Made by a program: the position numbers and the translations under genes
From: JBMDXB01 sp048594975
GTDB lineage: Bacteria; Acidobacteriota; Vicinamibacteria; Vicinamibacterales; 2-12-FULL-66-21
Assembly: GCA_048594975.1 (NCBI GenBank)
Contig: JBMDXQ010000042.1
Span: 1 to 64,000, forward strand
Reading direction: 5' to 3'
Length of the DNA stretch: 64,000 nucleotides
The notes under the pieces: model-generated
Databases searched by the model: none
Told to the model about the DNA's origin: nothing
Seen by the model: the letters and a program-made list of their open reading frames with translations, nothing else
In this document: piece after piece, positions 22,202 through 31,337 of the stretch
Numbering within the stretch: the first letter of the stretch is position 1
Layout of the letters: the number at the start of each line of letters is the position of its first letter

Positions 22202-22647
22202 CGCTGGACCTCCGCCCCTTCCATGTCCTCCTGCTCCACGTCACCGCCGCGGCCCTCGCCCGGCTGCCGCTCCGGCGGCAGGCCGCGCGCGATGCGGCGG
22301 CGCGCCGTCGCCGCCTGGCGCGCGCTGCGCGTGCGCTCGGCCACCTGCAGCTCCTTGTCGACCCGCACGATGAGGTGGCGGATCACCTGATCGATGACGC
22401 GCATGCGGCGGTCGAGCTCCTTCATCAGCTCGCCCGAGCCGATCATCGTCTCGATCACGTAGGTGCCCTCGCGATGATGGGCGATCTCGTAGGCCAGCTT
22501 CTTGCGGCCCCAGTTCTCGGTCTTGTCGATCGTGCCGCCGAAGCGCTGGACGATCTGCTCGACCTGGGTGTGCAGGTCGGCGACCTCCTGCTCGGTGGCA
22601 TCCGGCGTGATGATGTAGACGAGCTCGTACTGTCTGGACGTACTCAT
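22198..22647 (-). CDS. rpsF: 30S ribosomal protein S6
   Basis: A 149-residue S6 that pairs with S18 in the 30S platform. The core (YELVYIITPDATEQEVADLH, then RKKLAYEI) is standard; a charged Arg/Glu/Gly-rich C-terminal tail of about 45 residues is longer than in E. coli. The ATG at 22647 has AAGGAG with ideal spacing. Confidence 0.97.
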   Translation of the reverse strand: MSTSRQYELVYIITPDATEQEVADLHTQVEQIVQRFGGTIDKTENWGRKKLAYEIAHHREGTYVIETMIGSGELMKELDRRMRVIDQVIRHLIVRVDKELQVAERTRSARQAATARRRIARGLPPERQPGEGRGGDVEQEDMEGAEVQR

Positions 22648-22726
22648 GTGTCTCCTTCTGGACTGAACGGCCAGAGTCATTGGTGATCGAGCGACCCAAT
22701 CCCTGGCAAGGAGAAAGATAGGTTGT

Positions 22727-23338
22727 CTAGTCCCCGTCTTCCTTCCGATCCGCGTCTTCCTTGCGATTGAACCGGTTCATCACCGGCGTGATGCCCTCCG
22801 CGACGAACAGTTCGGCGGCCTCCGCGGCGCGATCCGCCGCCGCGGCGACACTCTCCCGCTCCTCCGGGTCGAACCTGGCCAGCACGTGATCGCTCAGGTC
22901 GCGGCGGGCGTCGCCGCGCCCGACGCCGATCCGCAGCCGTGCGAAGTCCCCGGTGCCGAGCACGTCGATGATCGACTTCAGGCCGTTGTGGCCGCCGGCC
23001 GATCCCGACGCGCGCGCCCGCAGCCGCCCCAGCTCCAGGTTCGCCTCGTCGACCACCACGAGCAGATCGGGCAGCTCGATCTTGAAGAACTGCGCCAGCC
23101 CCAGCACCGCCTGGCCGCTGAGGTTCATGAACGTCAGCGGCTTGGCGAGCAGGACCCGCTCGCCCGCCCCGTCGCCGGCCACCTCGGCGCGAGCCGCCAG
23201 GGCCTCGATCCCCCGCGGCGCCGCGTCCCATTCGACCCGGCGGCGGGCCGCCAGACGGTCGAGCACGTCGAAGCCGATGTTGTGCCGCGTGCCCGCGTAA
23301 CGCCGCCCCGGGTTGCCAAGGCCGACGATCAGCTTCAT
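22727..23338 (-). CDS. pth: Peptidyl-tRNA hydrolase
   Basis: A 203-residue enzyme that frees tRNA from peptidyl-tRNA dropped by ribosomes. Catalytic positions are visible: the GLGNPG loop (N8-like), the TRHNIGFDVL motif with the catalytic histidine (about residue 19), and VVDEANLELG plus GHNGLKSI. Follows rplY, the usual pairing. Confidence 0.97.
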   Translation of the reverse strand: MKLIVGLGNPGRRYAGTRHNIGFDVLDRLAARRRVEWDAAPRGIEALAARAEVAGDGAGERVLLAKPLTFMNLSGQAVLGLAQFFKIELPDLLVVVDEANLELGRLRARASGSAGGHNGLKSIIDVLGTGDFARLRIGVGRGDARRDLSDHVLARFDPEERESVAAAADRAAEAAELFVAEGITPVMNRFNRKEDADRKEDGD

Positions 23339-23446
23339 GTCAATGCTGCATGACGAATGCTGAATGCTGAACGAATGGAAGGGCGGATGTCGAATCGTTC
23401 AGCATTCGCGGTTCCCCGCCTTCGGCATTCAGCATTCGTCATTGAC
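23339..23446. repeat. Heptad fold-back repeat with a one-unit arm difference
   Basis: Left arm 23339-23371 and right arm 23421-23446 are inverse copies. They match except for one C/T change and one extra 7-nt unit (CTGCATG, 23346-23352) in the left arm. The pair lies in the rplY-pth spacer immediately next to the pth start codon. Confidence 0.9.
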
Positions 23447-23453
23447 ACGATCG

Positions 23454-24119
23454 CTACTTCTCCTCCTCCTTCTCGGCCTTGCCCTTCTTGATGACCTCCG
23501 GCTCGGCCGGGGCCGCCGGGGCCGCCGCCGCGGCCTCCGCCGCCACCGGCTCGGCTTCCGCCCGCAGCGGGACGACGTGGACGATCATCGTCTCGCCATC
23601 GGAGATCGGCTTCCATTTCGCCCCCCCGACCTTCAGGTCGCGCACGCGGATGCCCTGGTGCAGCATGAGCTCGCTGACGTCGATGTCGATGTGCTCAGGG
23701 ATGTCCGCCGGGAGGCACTCGATCTCGATCTCGCGGTGCACGAAGTCGACGATGCCCCCCTGCTGCTTCACGCCCGGCGACTCGCCGCGGAGGACGATCG
23801 GCACGGTGACGGTGATCGCCTTGTCCATCGCCACCTGGTAGAAGTCGGCGTGCAGCAGCTGGTGGTCGATGGGATCCAGCTGGTATTCCTTCACCAGGAC
23901 GCGCGTCGCACCGCTGTCGAGGTTCAGCCCGATGAGCGTGTTGACGCCCGACTCGGAATGGAGGATGCGCAGCAGCGCCTTGGGGTCGACGGCGATCTCG
24001 ATCGCCTTGCCCTTCTCGACGCCGTAGACGACGGCGGGAATGCGCCCCCGCGCTCTCAACCGCCGCGCTTCGTTCTTGCCGCGCGTCTCCCGCCGCTCAG
24101 CCTGCAGTGTTGCTTCCAT
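23454..24119 (-). CDS. rplY: 50S ribosomal protein L25/general stress protein Ctc
   Basis: A 221-residue long-form L25 that binds 5S rRNA. The N-terminal L25 domain (residues 1-95, GKNEARRLRARGRIPAVVYG) is followed by the TL5-type beta domain and a low-complexity Ala/Glu/Lys tail. Lies between prs and pth as in many bacteria. Confidence 0.95.
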   Translation of the reverse strand: MEATLQAERRETRGKNEARRLRARGRIPAVVYGVEKGKAIEIAVDPKALLRILHSESGVNTLIGLNLDSGATRVLVKEYQLDPIDHQLLHADFYQVAMDKAITVTVPIVLRGESPGVKQQGGIVDFVHREIEIECLPADIPEHIDIDVSELMLHQGIRVRDLKVGGAKWKPISDGETMIVHVVPLRAEAEPVAAEAAAAAPAAPAEPEVIKKGKAEKEEEK

Positions 24120-24123
24120 AAGT

Positions 24124-24151
24124 CAGTTTCCATTTTTCAGCTTCCAGTTCC
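24124..24151. repeat. Heptad array, CAGTTTC family
   Basis: Four units in perfect 7-nt register (for example CAGTTTC, CATTTTT) in the short prs-rplY spacer. Only one arm is present. Confidence 0.6.
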
Positions 24152-24165
24152 GAGCACCCAGCCCG

Positions 24166-25110
24166 CTACACGAACAGCGACGAGACCGACGTTTCCTCGT
24201 GGATGCTGCGGATCGCCTGCCCGAGCAGGCGGGCAACCGAGAGCACTTTGATCTTCCGGCAGCGCGCGCGCTCGCCGTTGAGCGGGATCGTGTTGGTGAT
24301 GATCACCTGGTCGATCGGCGCCGCCTCCAGCCGCTCGATCGCCGGCCCGGACAGCACCCCGTGCACCGCGCACGCAATCACCTTCGCCGCGTCGTTGTCC
24401 TTCAGCGCGTGCGCCGCCCTCACGATCGTGCCGGCGGTGTCGATCATGTCGTCCTGGATGATACAGGTCCGGCCCGATACGTCGCCGACCACGTTCATCA
24501 CCTCTGCTGTGCCGTCGTCGCTGCGCCGCTTGTCGATGATCGCCAGCTCGGCGCCGAGCCGCTTGGCGTAGGCGCGCGCCCGCTCCGCGCCGCCGGCGTC
24601 GGGCGACACGATCGTCAGGCTGGGGAACCCCAGTGCCCGGCAGTAGTCGATGATCACCGGCGCCGCGAACAGGTGGTCGACCGGGATGTCGAAGAAGCCC
24701 TGGATCTGCGCCTTGTGCAGGTCCATGGTCAGCACGCGATTGGCGCCCGCAGCGCTGAGCAGGTTGGCCACCAGCTTGGCGGAAATCGGCACGCGCGGCT
24801 TGTCCTTACGGTCCTGGCGCGCGTAGCCGTAGTACGGGATCACCGCCGTGATGCGCGACGCCGACGAACGGCGGAACGCATCCATCATCACGCACAGCTC
24901 GATCAGATGCTCGTCGACCGGCGCGCAGGTCGGCTGCACCACGAACACGTCGGTGCCACGGATGTTCTCGTCGATCTGGAACGAGACTTCCGTGTCCGAA
25001 AACCGTTGCAGCCGCGAGTGCCCGATCGGCACCCCCAGGAACTCACCGATTTCGGCGGTGAGCGCGGGGTGGGCGCTGCCCGAAAACAGTTTCAGCTGTC
25101 CACGACCCAT
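24166..25110 (-). CDS. prs: Ribose-phosphate pyrophosphokinase
   Basis: A 314-residue PRPP synthetase feeding purine, pyrimidine, His and Trp synthesis. Seen: the ATP loop (IPYYGYARQDRKDKPR, about 98-113), the catalytic DLHKAQIQGFFD, and the PRPP-binding loop DDMIDTAGT. Full length. No clear ribosome-binding site is seen at the ATG. Followed in the transcript by rplY and pth. Confidence 0.97.
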   Translation of the reverse strand: MGRGQLKLFSGSAHPALTAEIGEFLGVPIGHSRLQRFSDTEVSFQIDENIRGTDVFVVQPTCAPVDEHLIELCVMMDAFRRSSASRITAVIPYYGYARQDRKDKPRVPISAKLVANLLSAAGANRVLTMDLHKAQIQGFFDIPVDHLFAAPVIIDYCRALGFPSLTIVSPDAGGAERARAYAKRLGAELAIIDKRRSDDGTAEVMNVVGDVSGRTCIIQDDMIDTAGTIVRAAHALKDNDAAKVIACAVHGVLSGPAIERLEAAPIDQVIITNTIPLNGERARCRKIKVLSVARLLGQAIRSIHEETSVSSLFV

Positions 25111-25198
25111 AGGATCAGGGGTGCGCGGCCGGCGCCGCGTGCGAACGCGCCGCTTCCCCCGGCACCGCCGGCACCCGGAGCACCGTCAGCATCCTGAG

Positions 25199-25273
25199 TG
25201 GCTGGGGCGGGAGGATTCGAACCTCCGAATACGGGATCCAAAGTCCCGCGCCTTACCGCTTGGCCACGCCCCA
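25199..25273 (-). tRNA. tRNA-Gln (TTG)
   Basis: Complete cloverleaf with acceptor TGGGGCG/CGCCCCA, anticodon loop CTTTGGA (anticodon TTG) and encoded CCA. Lies between ispE and prs. Confidence 0.97.
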
Positions 25274-25284
25274 TCCCGGGCAGC

Positions 25285-25370
25285 GAAAATGGAAAATGGC
25301 AGATGGAAAACGCGCCGTGGACAGTGGCCGATGGTCACCGTGGCCATCTGCCATCTTCCATATACCATCC
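25285..25370. repeat. Heptad fold-back repeat, GAAAATG/CCATCTT family
   Basis: Left units GAAAATG at 25285 and 25292 continue to 25312; right units CCATCTG, CCATCTT and so on run 25344-25370. A 16-nt core pairs with one mismatch. It sits between ispE and tRNA-Gln. A small separate hairpin (GCACGG/CCGTGC) follows at 25371-25386. Confidence 0.8.
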
Positions 25371-25419
25371 GCACGGCGAGCCGTGCGGCGTGTCCGCAAA
25401 ACGATAAGTCTATACGGTT

Positions 25420-26328
25420 CTACGCGCGTTTGGCAACGGGCCGGGCGCGCCGCTCGTACTCGGCGCGCGTCAGGGTACGCGACACGATGGCCCGCGACGG
25501 ACCGCGAGACAGCGAGCCCGCCGCCTTGATCGCCGCGGCGCGGCTCCGGAACAGGCCGTAAACGGCCGAGCCGCTGCCCGCCATCACCGCCGCCACCGCG
25601 CCGGCCTCGCGCAGCGCGGTCTTCAGCGTGCCGATCTCCGGATGGCGCCTGACCACCGGCGGCTCCAGGTCGTTGATCATCTGCGCGGCGCGCGAGGGCC
25701 AGGGCACCGGCAGGATCTGCAGCTCGCGCGTGTCCTTCACGCCGGCGGCGCGATCCTCGTCGTACCATGCGTAGGCCTCGGCGGTCGAGATCCCGAACGG
25801 CGGCCGGACGAGTACCACCGAGTGCGGCGGCAGATCGACCAGCGGGTAGATCTCCTCGCCGCGGCCCAACCCGAGCGCGGTGCCGCCGGAGAGGAAGAAC
25901 GGGACGTCGGCGCCGATTCGCGCCGCCACCTCGCGCAGCAGCGTGACCGGGGCGCCGCCCCACAGCCGTCCGAACGCGATCAACGCCGCTGCGGCGTCGC
26001 CGCTGCCGCCTCCCAGGCCGGCCTGCAGCGGAATGCGCTTGTCGATGGTCACGAGCGTGTCGCGCGGCTCGCCGGGGCGGCCAAGCGTGTCCCAGAGCGC
26101 CGCCGCCGCCCGCCACACCAGGTTCGACTCGTCGAGCGGCACGCTGGAGACACGGCACTTGAGCGCGAAGGGGCCCGGCCGATCGACGCAGGTGAGCGTA
26201 TCGTGCAGCTCGATACTCTGGAAGACGGTGCGGAGCTCGTGGTTTCCGTCCTCCCGCGTCCCGAGGACGCGCAGATCCAGGTTGACCTTGGCGTGAGCTC
26301 GCACCACGAGGCGGAGCCGGCGCGTCAC
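25420..26328 (-). CDS. ispE: 4-(cytidine 5'-diphospho)-2-C-methyl-D-erythritol kinase
   Basis: A 302-residue GHMP-family kinase of the MEP isoprenoid pathway. The N-terminal AKVNLDLRVLG and the ATP loop IPLQAGLGGGSGDAAAAL (about 95-112) are clear. It complements ispDF at 12787-13950, so three MEP steps are in this window. It follows the lipoprotein gene, as ispE often follows lolB. Confidence 0.96.
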   Translation of the reverse strand: MTRRLRLVVRAHAKVNLDLRVLGTREDGNHELRTVFQSIELHDTLTCVDRPGPFALKCRVSSVPLDESNLVWRAAAALWDTLGRPGEPRDTLVTIDKRIPLQAGLGGGSGDAAAALIAFGRLWGGAPVTLLREVAARIGADVPFFLSGGTALGLGRGEEIYPLVDLPPHSVVLVRPPFGISTAEAYAWYDEDRAAGVKDTRELQILPVPWPSRAAQMINDLEPPVVRRHPEIGTLKTALREAGAVAAVMAGSGSAVYGLFRSRAAAIKAAGSLSRGPSRAIVSRTLTRAEYERRARPVAKRA

Positions 26329-26348
26329 GCCGCCTCCGCCTTGCGATC

Positions 26349-26437
26349 GAGAATGGGAGATGGAAGATGGAAAAGGCCCAGCGCCACGCTCGCACGCCTG
26401 CGATCTTGGCCATCTACCATCGTCCGGTTTCCATTTC
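26349..26437. repeat. Heptad fold-back repeat, GGAGATG/CCATCTA family
   Basis: Left units GAGAATG, GGAGATG at 26349-26376 face right units CCATCTA, CCATCGT at 26410-26437. The right arm extends into the 3' end of the lipoprotein gene and encodes its last residues (METGRW). Confidence 0.75.
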
Positions 26438-27217
26438 GCGCTCGCCCAGCGGCCCTGCGCGCCGCAACTGCTCCAGTGTGATGGGCGTGGCGCCTGACGG
26501 CACGTCGAGCGCGAACACGCGCGGGTCCAGCGGTACGTTCAGATCCACGTCGGACAGCCTGAGCGACAGGTCCGCGGTGACCTGCTCGGAGTTGCTCACG
26601 CGGATGCGGACGGTCGACGGCCTCGCCGCGCGGAAGTCCGAGTAGTGGACGGCAAGCGGTCCGCGCGTGGCGGCCGCCACGCGCCAGCGGCCCTCGATCT
26701 GGCGCAGCCAGGTCGTGGAGCTCCCGGTCTCGACGGCCGCCCACCCCCCGTCGAACGCCCGTGATGACACCGGCTCCGCGGCGGATATCCCGCAGCCGGC
26801 GATCACCATACGGAGCTCGGCGGGTCCGAGCGCCACGCCGGTAATCGCCTCCACGATCGCCTCCGGCGCCTCGCCGCGCAGGTAGCGTCCGTCGCGGGGC
26901 AGCACCAGCGTCGCGCCGCCGCCGGCACCGGCGAGGACGAAGAACGGCTTGCCGAACGGCGCCACCGCCTCGAGGACGATGGAATCGGGCGCGTCGAGGC
27001 CGGCGTCGATGCGGCCGCGCAACCGCTGCGACCCGGCACGCCCGGAAAGCGACATCACCGCGGTGAGGGTCTTCACCCCGCGGCAGTCGCCGGTTGCCTC
27101 CGCGTAGGCGCCCGCGGAACCGGGAAACGGCACACCGCCTCCCGACGGGAGCGTCGGCGCCCTGGGTGCGCAGCCGATGAGTGGGATGAGCAGCAGGACC
27201 GCGGCGCGCGCCGTCAT
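26414..27217 (-). CDS. LolB/DUF4292-like outer-membrane lipoprotein
   Basis: A 267-residue protein with a lipobox LIGC (Cys16) after a short hydrophobic signal, so it is a lipoprotein. The rest resembles LolB or DUF4292 proteins, which handle lipoproteins at the outer membrane: an incomplete beta-barrel with many alternating strands (e.g. GYSRFRAARPSTV-like region, LSLRLSDVDLNVPLDP). Identity as LolB itself is not certain. Start codon overlaps the TPR stop by 4 nt (ATGA), and ispE follows. The C-terminal tail is encoded by repeat units. Confidence 0.7.
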   Translation of the reverse strand: MTARAAVLLLIPLIGCAPRAPTLPSGGGVPFPGSAGAYAEATGDCRGVKTLTAVMSLSGRAGSQRLRGRIDAGLDAPDSIVLEAVAPFGKPFFVLAGAGGGATLVLPRDGRYLRGEAPEAIVEAITGVALGPAELRMVIAGCGISAAEPVSSRAFDGGWAAVETGSSTTWLRQIEGRWRVAAATRGPLAVHYSDFRAARPSTVRIRVSNSEQVTADLSLRLSDVDLNVPLDPRVFALDVPSGATPITLEQLRRAGPLGEREMETGRW

Positions 27218-28734
27218 TTGTTGACGCGCGCCTGGGCGTCGCGGATCTTCTTCTCCACCGCCGCCCGGTCGATCGACTCGCCGTCGCCGGCGAGCGAGCG
27301 CTGCCACGCGGCGACCGCCTCGGCGTAGCGCTGCTGCCGGAATCGAAGGTCGCCCAGGTGATCCTGGATCACCGAGTTGTCCGGCATCTTCGCGGCCGCT
27401 TCCGCGAGCGGGCCTTCCGCGAGATCGAGGCGGCCCTGTCGGAAGTAGGCCCATCCGAGGCTGTCGAGAAACGACGGGTTGCCCGGCTCGAGCGTGAGCG
27501 CGCGCTGCAGCAGGGCCACCGCCTCGTCGAGGCGTTCGCCGCGTTCGGCGAACATGTACCCGAGAGAGTTCAGCGCGTTGGCGTCGCGCGGGTCGCGCGC
27601 GAGCAGGCCGCGCAGCGCCGCCTCGGCGTCCTTGGGGCGGCCGCTCTTGTCGAGGGCGTTCGCGTACTGGTGGACGATGGTGCTGTCCTCGGGTGCGCGT
27701 GCCATCAGGTCCTTCAGGATGTCGGCCGCTTCGGCATAGCGCTGCTGCGATTCGAGGACCGCGGCCGTCGCGTACAGGCCCCGGATGTCGTCCGGATACA
27801 GCTTGCGCAGCGTCTCGGCGGTGGCGGCTGCCGCGGACAGGTCCTTTAACTGCCGCTGCGCGTGGGTCAGCAGGAAAAGCGCGGCGGGCTCGGGGCGCGC
27901 CGGGTTCCTCTTCATCACCGCCTGGAGGATGGACATCGCCTGGTCGGTCTCTCCGGCGTTGAGCAGCGCCGCCGCACGCCTGACGCTCAGGTCGGCGCGC
28001 GCGTTGAGCGACTGCGCGGTGGCGTAGGCCGCGGCCGCGTCCTTCCAGCGGCGCTGCTCGTCGTAGAGCTCCGCCAGCTGCAGGTGGCCTCGATAGAACC
28101 GCGGGTTCTCCGCGACCGCGGCTTCGAGCGTCGTGGTGGCCTCGGCGAGCTTCCCGGCGCCCTGGTACGCCGAGGCGAGCAGGATTGCCGCCTCGCCGTA
28201 CGAGCGCTGCTCGTCGAACACGCGCCGCAGCGGAGGGATCGCCTTGTCGTAGGCCTTCGTCCGGAGATACAGGCGCCCGAGCGTCAGCTCGAGCGAGACG
28301 TCGAGGGCGCCCTCGCCGCGCGCCTTCTCGAGGGCCGCGATCGCGCGCGCCGCGTAGCGCGAGGGGTCGTCGTCAGCGTGGAGTTGCTGCTTTTGATCGA
28401 CGTAGGCGGCGTAGATAGACCCGAGAATGCGGTTCGCCTCGCGGTTATCGGCGTCGCGCTGCAGCGCGGCGTCTGCGGCCGCGACCGCCTCCGCGGCGCG
28501 GTCCTGCCGGGCGTAGAGGGCGGCGAGCTCGGCGCGCAACTCCGCCGACCCGGGCTCGAGCGCGATGGCGCGCTGGTGCGCCGTGATCGCCTCCTCGATC
28601 CTGCCCTCGCTCTCGAGATAGCGGCCGAGCAGAAAGTAGTAGCCGGGCGTGGCGTGGTCTGCCGCCACTGACGCCTGCGGTACCGCACCCGCCGGCGCGA
28701 GCAGCAGCGCTGCCGCACAGAACCATGAAAGCAT
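27214..28734 (-). CDS. Exported TPR-repeat protein
   Basis: A 506-residue protein with a signal peptide (MLSWFCAAALLLAPAGAVPQ) followed by about a dozen tetratricopeptide repeats from residue 30 to the end (for example GSAELRAELAALYARQDRAA). Such proteins are periplasmic scaffolds. Coupling to the following lipoprotein by an ATGA overlap suggests a shared envelope role. A TATAGT -10 element lies only 6 nt upstream of the ATG. Confidence 0.85.
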   Translation of the reverse strand: MLSWFCAAALLLAPAGAVPQASVAADHATPGYYFLLGRYLESEGRIEEAITAHQRAIALEPGSAELRAELAALYARQDRAAEAVAAADAALQRDADNREANRILGSIYAAYVDQKQQLHADDDPSRYAARAIAALEKARGEGALDVSLELTLGRLYLRTKAYDKAIPPLRRVFDEQRSYGEAAILLASAYQGAGKLAEATTTLEAAVAENPRFYRGHLQLAELYDEQRRWKDAAAAYATAQSLNARADLSVRRAAALLNAGETDQAMSILQAVMKRNPARPEPAALFLLTHAQRQLKDLSAAAATAETLRKLYPDDIRGLYATAAVLESQQRYAEAADILKDLMARAPEDSTIVHQYANALDKSGRPKDAEAALRGLLARDPRDANALNSLGYMFAERGERLDEAVALLQRALTLEPGNPSFLDSLGWAYFRQGRLDLAEGPLAEAAAKMPDNSVIQDHLGDLRFRQQRYAEAVAAWQRSLAGDGESIDRAAVEKKIRDAQARVNK

Positions 28735-28740
28735 CGGAGT

Positions 28741-28797
28741 ACTATAATGAACGGAGGCGCGGCCCGACGCAAACGGCCGCCGTCGCGATGGTATAGT
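28741..28797. promoter_or_regulatory. Divergent -10 elements for TPR gene and Trm112-like gene
   Basis: On the minus strand TATAGT (28746-28741) ends 6 nt before the TPR ATG, implying a leaderless transcript. On the plus strand TATAGT (28792-28797) is about 30 nt before the Trm112-like ATG. No good -35 hexamer is seen for either. Confidence 0.4.
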
Positions 28798-28826
28798 CCG
28801 GGTTGGCCTGCGCGCTGGAGCCGTCT

Positions 28827-28997
28827 ATGCCCGTCGATCCCGAGCTGCTCGAGATACTTGCGTGCCCGAACTGCAAGACGAAGGTCGATCTCGTCAAGAA
28901 CGGCACCGCTCTGAAGTGTGCGCAGTGCCACCGGGTCTACCCGATCAAGGACGACATCCCGGTGATGCTGCTGGACGAGGCGACGATCGAGCCCTGA
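28827..28997 (+). CDS. Trm112-like/UPF0434 protein
   Basis: A 56-residue protein of the Trm112/YcaR family. A zinc ribbon is formed by CPNC (C13, C16) and CAQC (C31, C34) and it ends PIKDDIPVMLLDEA, the family signature. Bacterial members are thought to assist methyltransferases; the partner is unknown here. First gene of the plus-strand LPS cluster. Confidence 0.9.
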   Translation: MPVDPELLEILACPNCKTKVDLVKNGTALKCAQCHRVYPIKDDIPVMLLDEATIEP

Positions 28998-29055
28998 GGC
29001 GGTGCGGCCCCGGCCGCGGCGGCGCGCGCGCAGCAGAGGAGGCGCGCGAGGGCGG

Positions 29056-30129
29056 GTGAAGATCCTCCTGATCCGGCTGCGGCTCATCGGCGACGTCGTC
29101 TTCACCACGCCGATCCCGCGGGCGTTGAAGCGGGCGTTCCCGGGAGCGCACGTCGCCTACGTCGTCGAGCGCGGTGCGGCGGCAGTCGTGTCGGGCAATC
29201 CGAACATCGACGACCTCATCGTCGTCGATCGGCGCCGGGGGCTGGGTCGGGTGAGCGACGATCTCCGCCTGGCGGCGCGGCTGCGGCGCGGGCGCTACGA
29301 CGTCGTCGTCGATCTGCACGGCGGCCCGCGCAGTTCCTGGCTGACGTGCGCGACCGGCGCGCCGCAGCGGATCGGCTACGCCGTGGCGGGGCGCAGCTGG
29401 ATGTACACCCGGACGGTCAGCCGCCCGCGCCAGCTGCGCGCGCGGCATTCGGTCGTCAACCAGTGGGACCTGCTGGCGGCGATTGACGGCTGGCCCGGCG
29501 GCACGCCCGATCCGACGCGCGACGCGGTGGACATGGCGGCCGACCCGCTGGTGGACGCTCGCGTCGCGGCGCGGCTGCAGGACGCCGGCGTCGGGAGCGG
29601 CGACGAAGTCGTGGTCGTGCACGTGAGCGCCGGCAACCCGTTCCGCCGCTGGCCGGAGGAGAGCTTCACCAGGCTGGTGGCCGGGATCGCGGCGGGGTCC
29701 GAGCGGCGGCGGGTGATGCTCAGTTCCGGGCCTTCGGATCGAGCGGCCGCGGCGCGGATCGGCGAGCGGGCACGTTCGGCGCTGGGCGAGCTGGGCGGTC
29801 GCATCGTGGACGTCGGCGAGTTCGACATCGCCGAACTGCGCGCGCTCGTCGCCCGCAGCCGCCTGTTCGTCGGCGGCGACACCGGCCCGCTGCACGTCGC
29901 CGCCACCACCGCCGTGCCGATCGTGGGGCTCTACGGGCCGACGCTGGCCGAGCGGTCGGCGCCGTGGCGGGATCCCCGCATCCCGACCGAGTCGCTGCAC
30001 GTCGCGGGGCTGCCGTGCCGGCCGTGCGATCAGCGCGTGTGCGCGCCGGGCGATTTTCGATGCCTTACCACCCTGAAACCGGAGGACGTCCTGGCGGCGG
30101 CCGAACGCGTCCTGAAGGCGGGCGCGTGA
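29056..30129 (+). CDS. Glycosyltransferase family 9 (heptosyltransferase-like)
   Basis: A 357-residue GT9 enzyme, the family that adds heptose to lipid A-Kdo in LPS cores. It begins KILLIRLRLIGDVVFTTPIP and has the donor-binding motif GDTGPLHVAATTAVPIVGLY near the C-terminus. The GTG at 29056 gives the family start; another GTG lies 18 codons upstream. It overlaps the O-antigen ligase start by 4 nt (GTGA). Heptose as donor is inferred from family and neighbours. Confidence 0.85.
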   Translation: MKILLIRLRLIGDVVFTTPIPRALKRAFPGAHVAYVVERGAAAVVSGNPNIDDLIVVDRRRGLGRVSDDLRLAARLRRGRYDVVVDLHGGPRSSWLTCATGAPQRIGYAVAGRSWMYTRTVSRPRQLRARHSVVNQWDLLAAIDGWPGGTPDPTRDAVDMAADPLVDARVAARLQDAGVGSGDEVVVVHVSAGNPFRRWPEESFTRLVAGIAAGSERRRVMLSSGPSDRAAAARIGERARSALGELGGRIVDVGEFDIAELRALVARSRLFVGGDTGPLHVAATTAVPIVGLYGPTLAERSAPWRDPRIPTESLHVAGLPCRPCDQRVCAPGDFRCLTTLKPEDVLAAAERVLKAGA

Positions 30130-31337
30130 CGCGGGCCGTCGCCACCGGCGCACGGCCCTCGGCCCTCGAAAACGCCGCCTACGTCTCGTTGCTGGTGTTC
30201 GCGGCCGCCACCCAGCTCACGATCGCCGTGGCGGGCATCTTCCTGACCCTCACCACCCTCCTCTGGCTGGCGCTTGTCGTGCGCAACCGGGAGCGGATCG
30301 AGGTGCCCAGGATGTTCTGGCCGCTCGCCGCGTACGGCGCCGCCACGCTGGTCTCGAGCGCCTTCTCGATCGATCCGCGAACCAGCTTCATCGACGACAA
30401 GCAGCTGCTGCTCTTCGTCATCGTGCCAATCGCCTACCGCCTGCTCCGCGGCCGGCGCAGCCTCGCCGCGGTGGACGTGGTCATCACGATTGGCGCGATG
30501 CACGCGGTCTACGGCATCGTGCAGTTCGGCATCTTCCGGTTCGACAACATCGGCAACCGCCCGCACGGCGCGCTCAGCCACTACATGACCTACTCCGGCG
30601 TGCTCATGCTGGTCGCCTGCACCGCGGCGGCGCGCATCCTCTTCCGGACGCAGGACCGGGTCTGGGCGTCGCTCATCATGCCGGCGCTCATCGTCGCGCT
30701 GGCCACGACGCTGAGCCGCAATGCCTGGGTGGGCGCCTGCGCCGGCATCGGGCTGTTGCTGCTCATCCGCGACTTCCGCCTGGTGGCGCTGCTCCCCGTG
30801 GTCGCCGCACTGTTCATCGCGTTCGCGCCGCCGAGCGTCAGCGAGCGCTTCACGCGGACGTTCTGGAGCACCGACGCGCACGATCCGAGCGCCGAGTCGA
30901 ACCGCGATCGGCTGGCGATGATCCGCTCGGGGCTGCACATGATCAAGGATCACCCGCTCACCGGCGTCGGACCGGACATGGTGCGTCAGGTCTACGCCGC
31001 CTACCGCGATCCCGACGCGGTGAAGCAGCTCAACCCGCACCTGCACAACGTGCCGATCCAGATTGGCGCCGAGCGCGGCATCCCGGCGCTGGCGATCTGG
31101 CTCTGGTTCGTGATCACGCTGATCCGCGACTTCGCGCGCCGGCGGCGATCCACGATCCTGCCGTCGCTGCCCACTGCCGCGCTCGCCTGCGTCGTCGCGA
31201 TGCTCGGCGCCGGTATGTTCGAATACAATTTCGGTGACTCCGAGTTCCTGATGCTCTTCCTGCTGCTCGTGACCCTTCCGTACGCGGCCGACCGCACCGC
31301 CACGATCCCCGCCGCCCACCGCCAGCGAGCCGCGTGA
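30126..31337 (+). CDS. O-antigen ligase-like (Wzy/WaaL family) membrane protein
   Basis: A 403-residue polytopic membrane protein with about 10-12 hydrophobic helices and a large periplasmic loop (about residues 235-320) bearing HNVPIQIGAERGIPAL, typical of the Wzy_C/O-antigen ligase family. These enzymes join O-antigen to lipid A-core or polymerise it. Translation starts at a GTG overlapping the upstream stop, and the stop overlaps the next start. Confidence 0.85.
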   Translation: MTRAVATGARPSALENAAYVSLLVFAAATQLTIAVAGIFLTLTTLLWLALVVRNRERIEVPRMFWPLAAYGAATLVSSAFSIDPRTSFIDDKQLLLFVIVPIAYRLLRGRRSLAAVDVVITIGAMHAVYGIVQFGIFRFDNIGNRPHGALSHYMTYSGVLMLVACTAAARILFRTQDRVWASLIMPALIVALATTLSRNAWVGACAGIGLLLLIRDFRLVALLPVVAALFIAFAPPSVSERFTRTFWSTDAHDPSAESNRDRLAMIRSGLHMIKDHPLTGVGPDMVRQVYAAYRDPDAVKQLNPHLHNVPIQIGAERGIPALAIWLWFVITLIRDFARRRRSTILPSLPTAALACVVAMLGAGMFEYNFGDSEFLMLFLLLVTLPYAADRTATIPAAHRQRAA

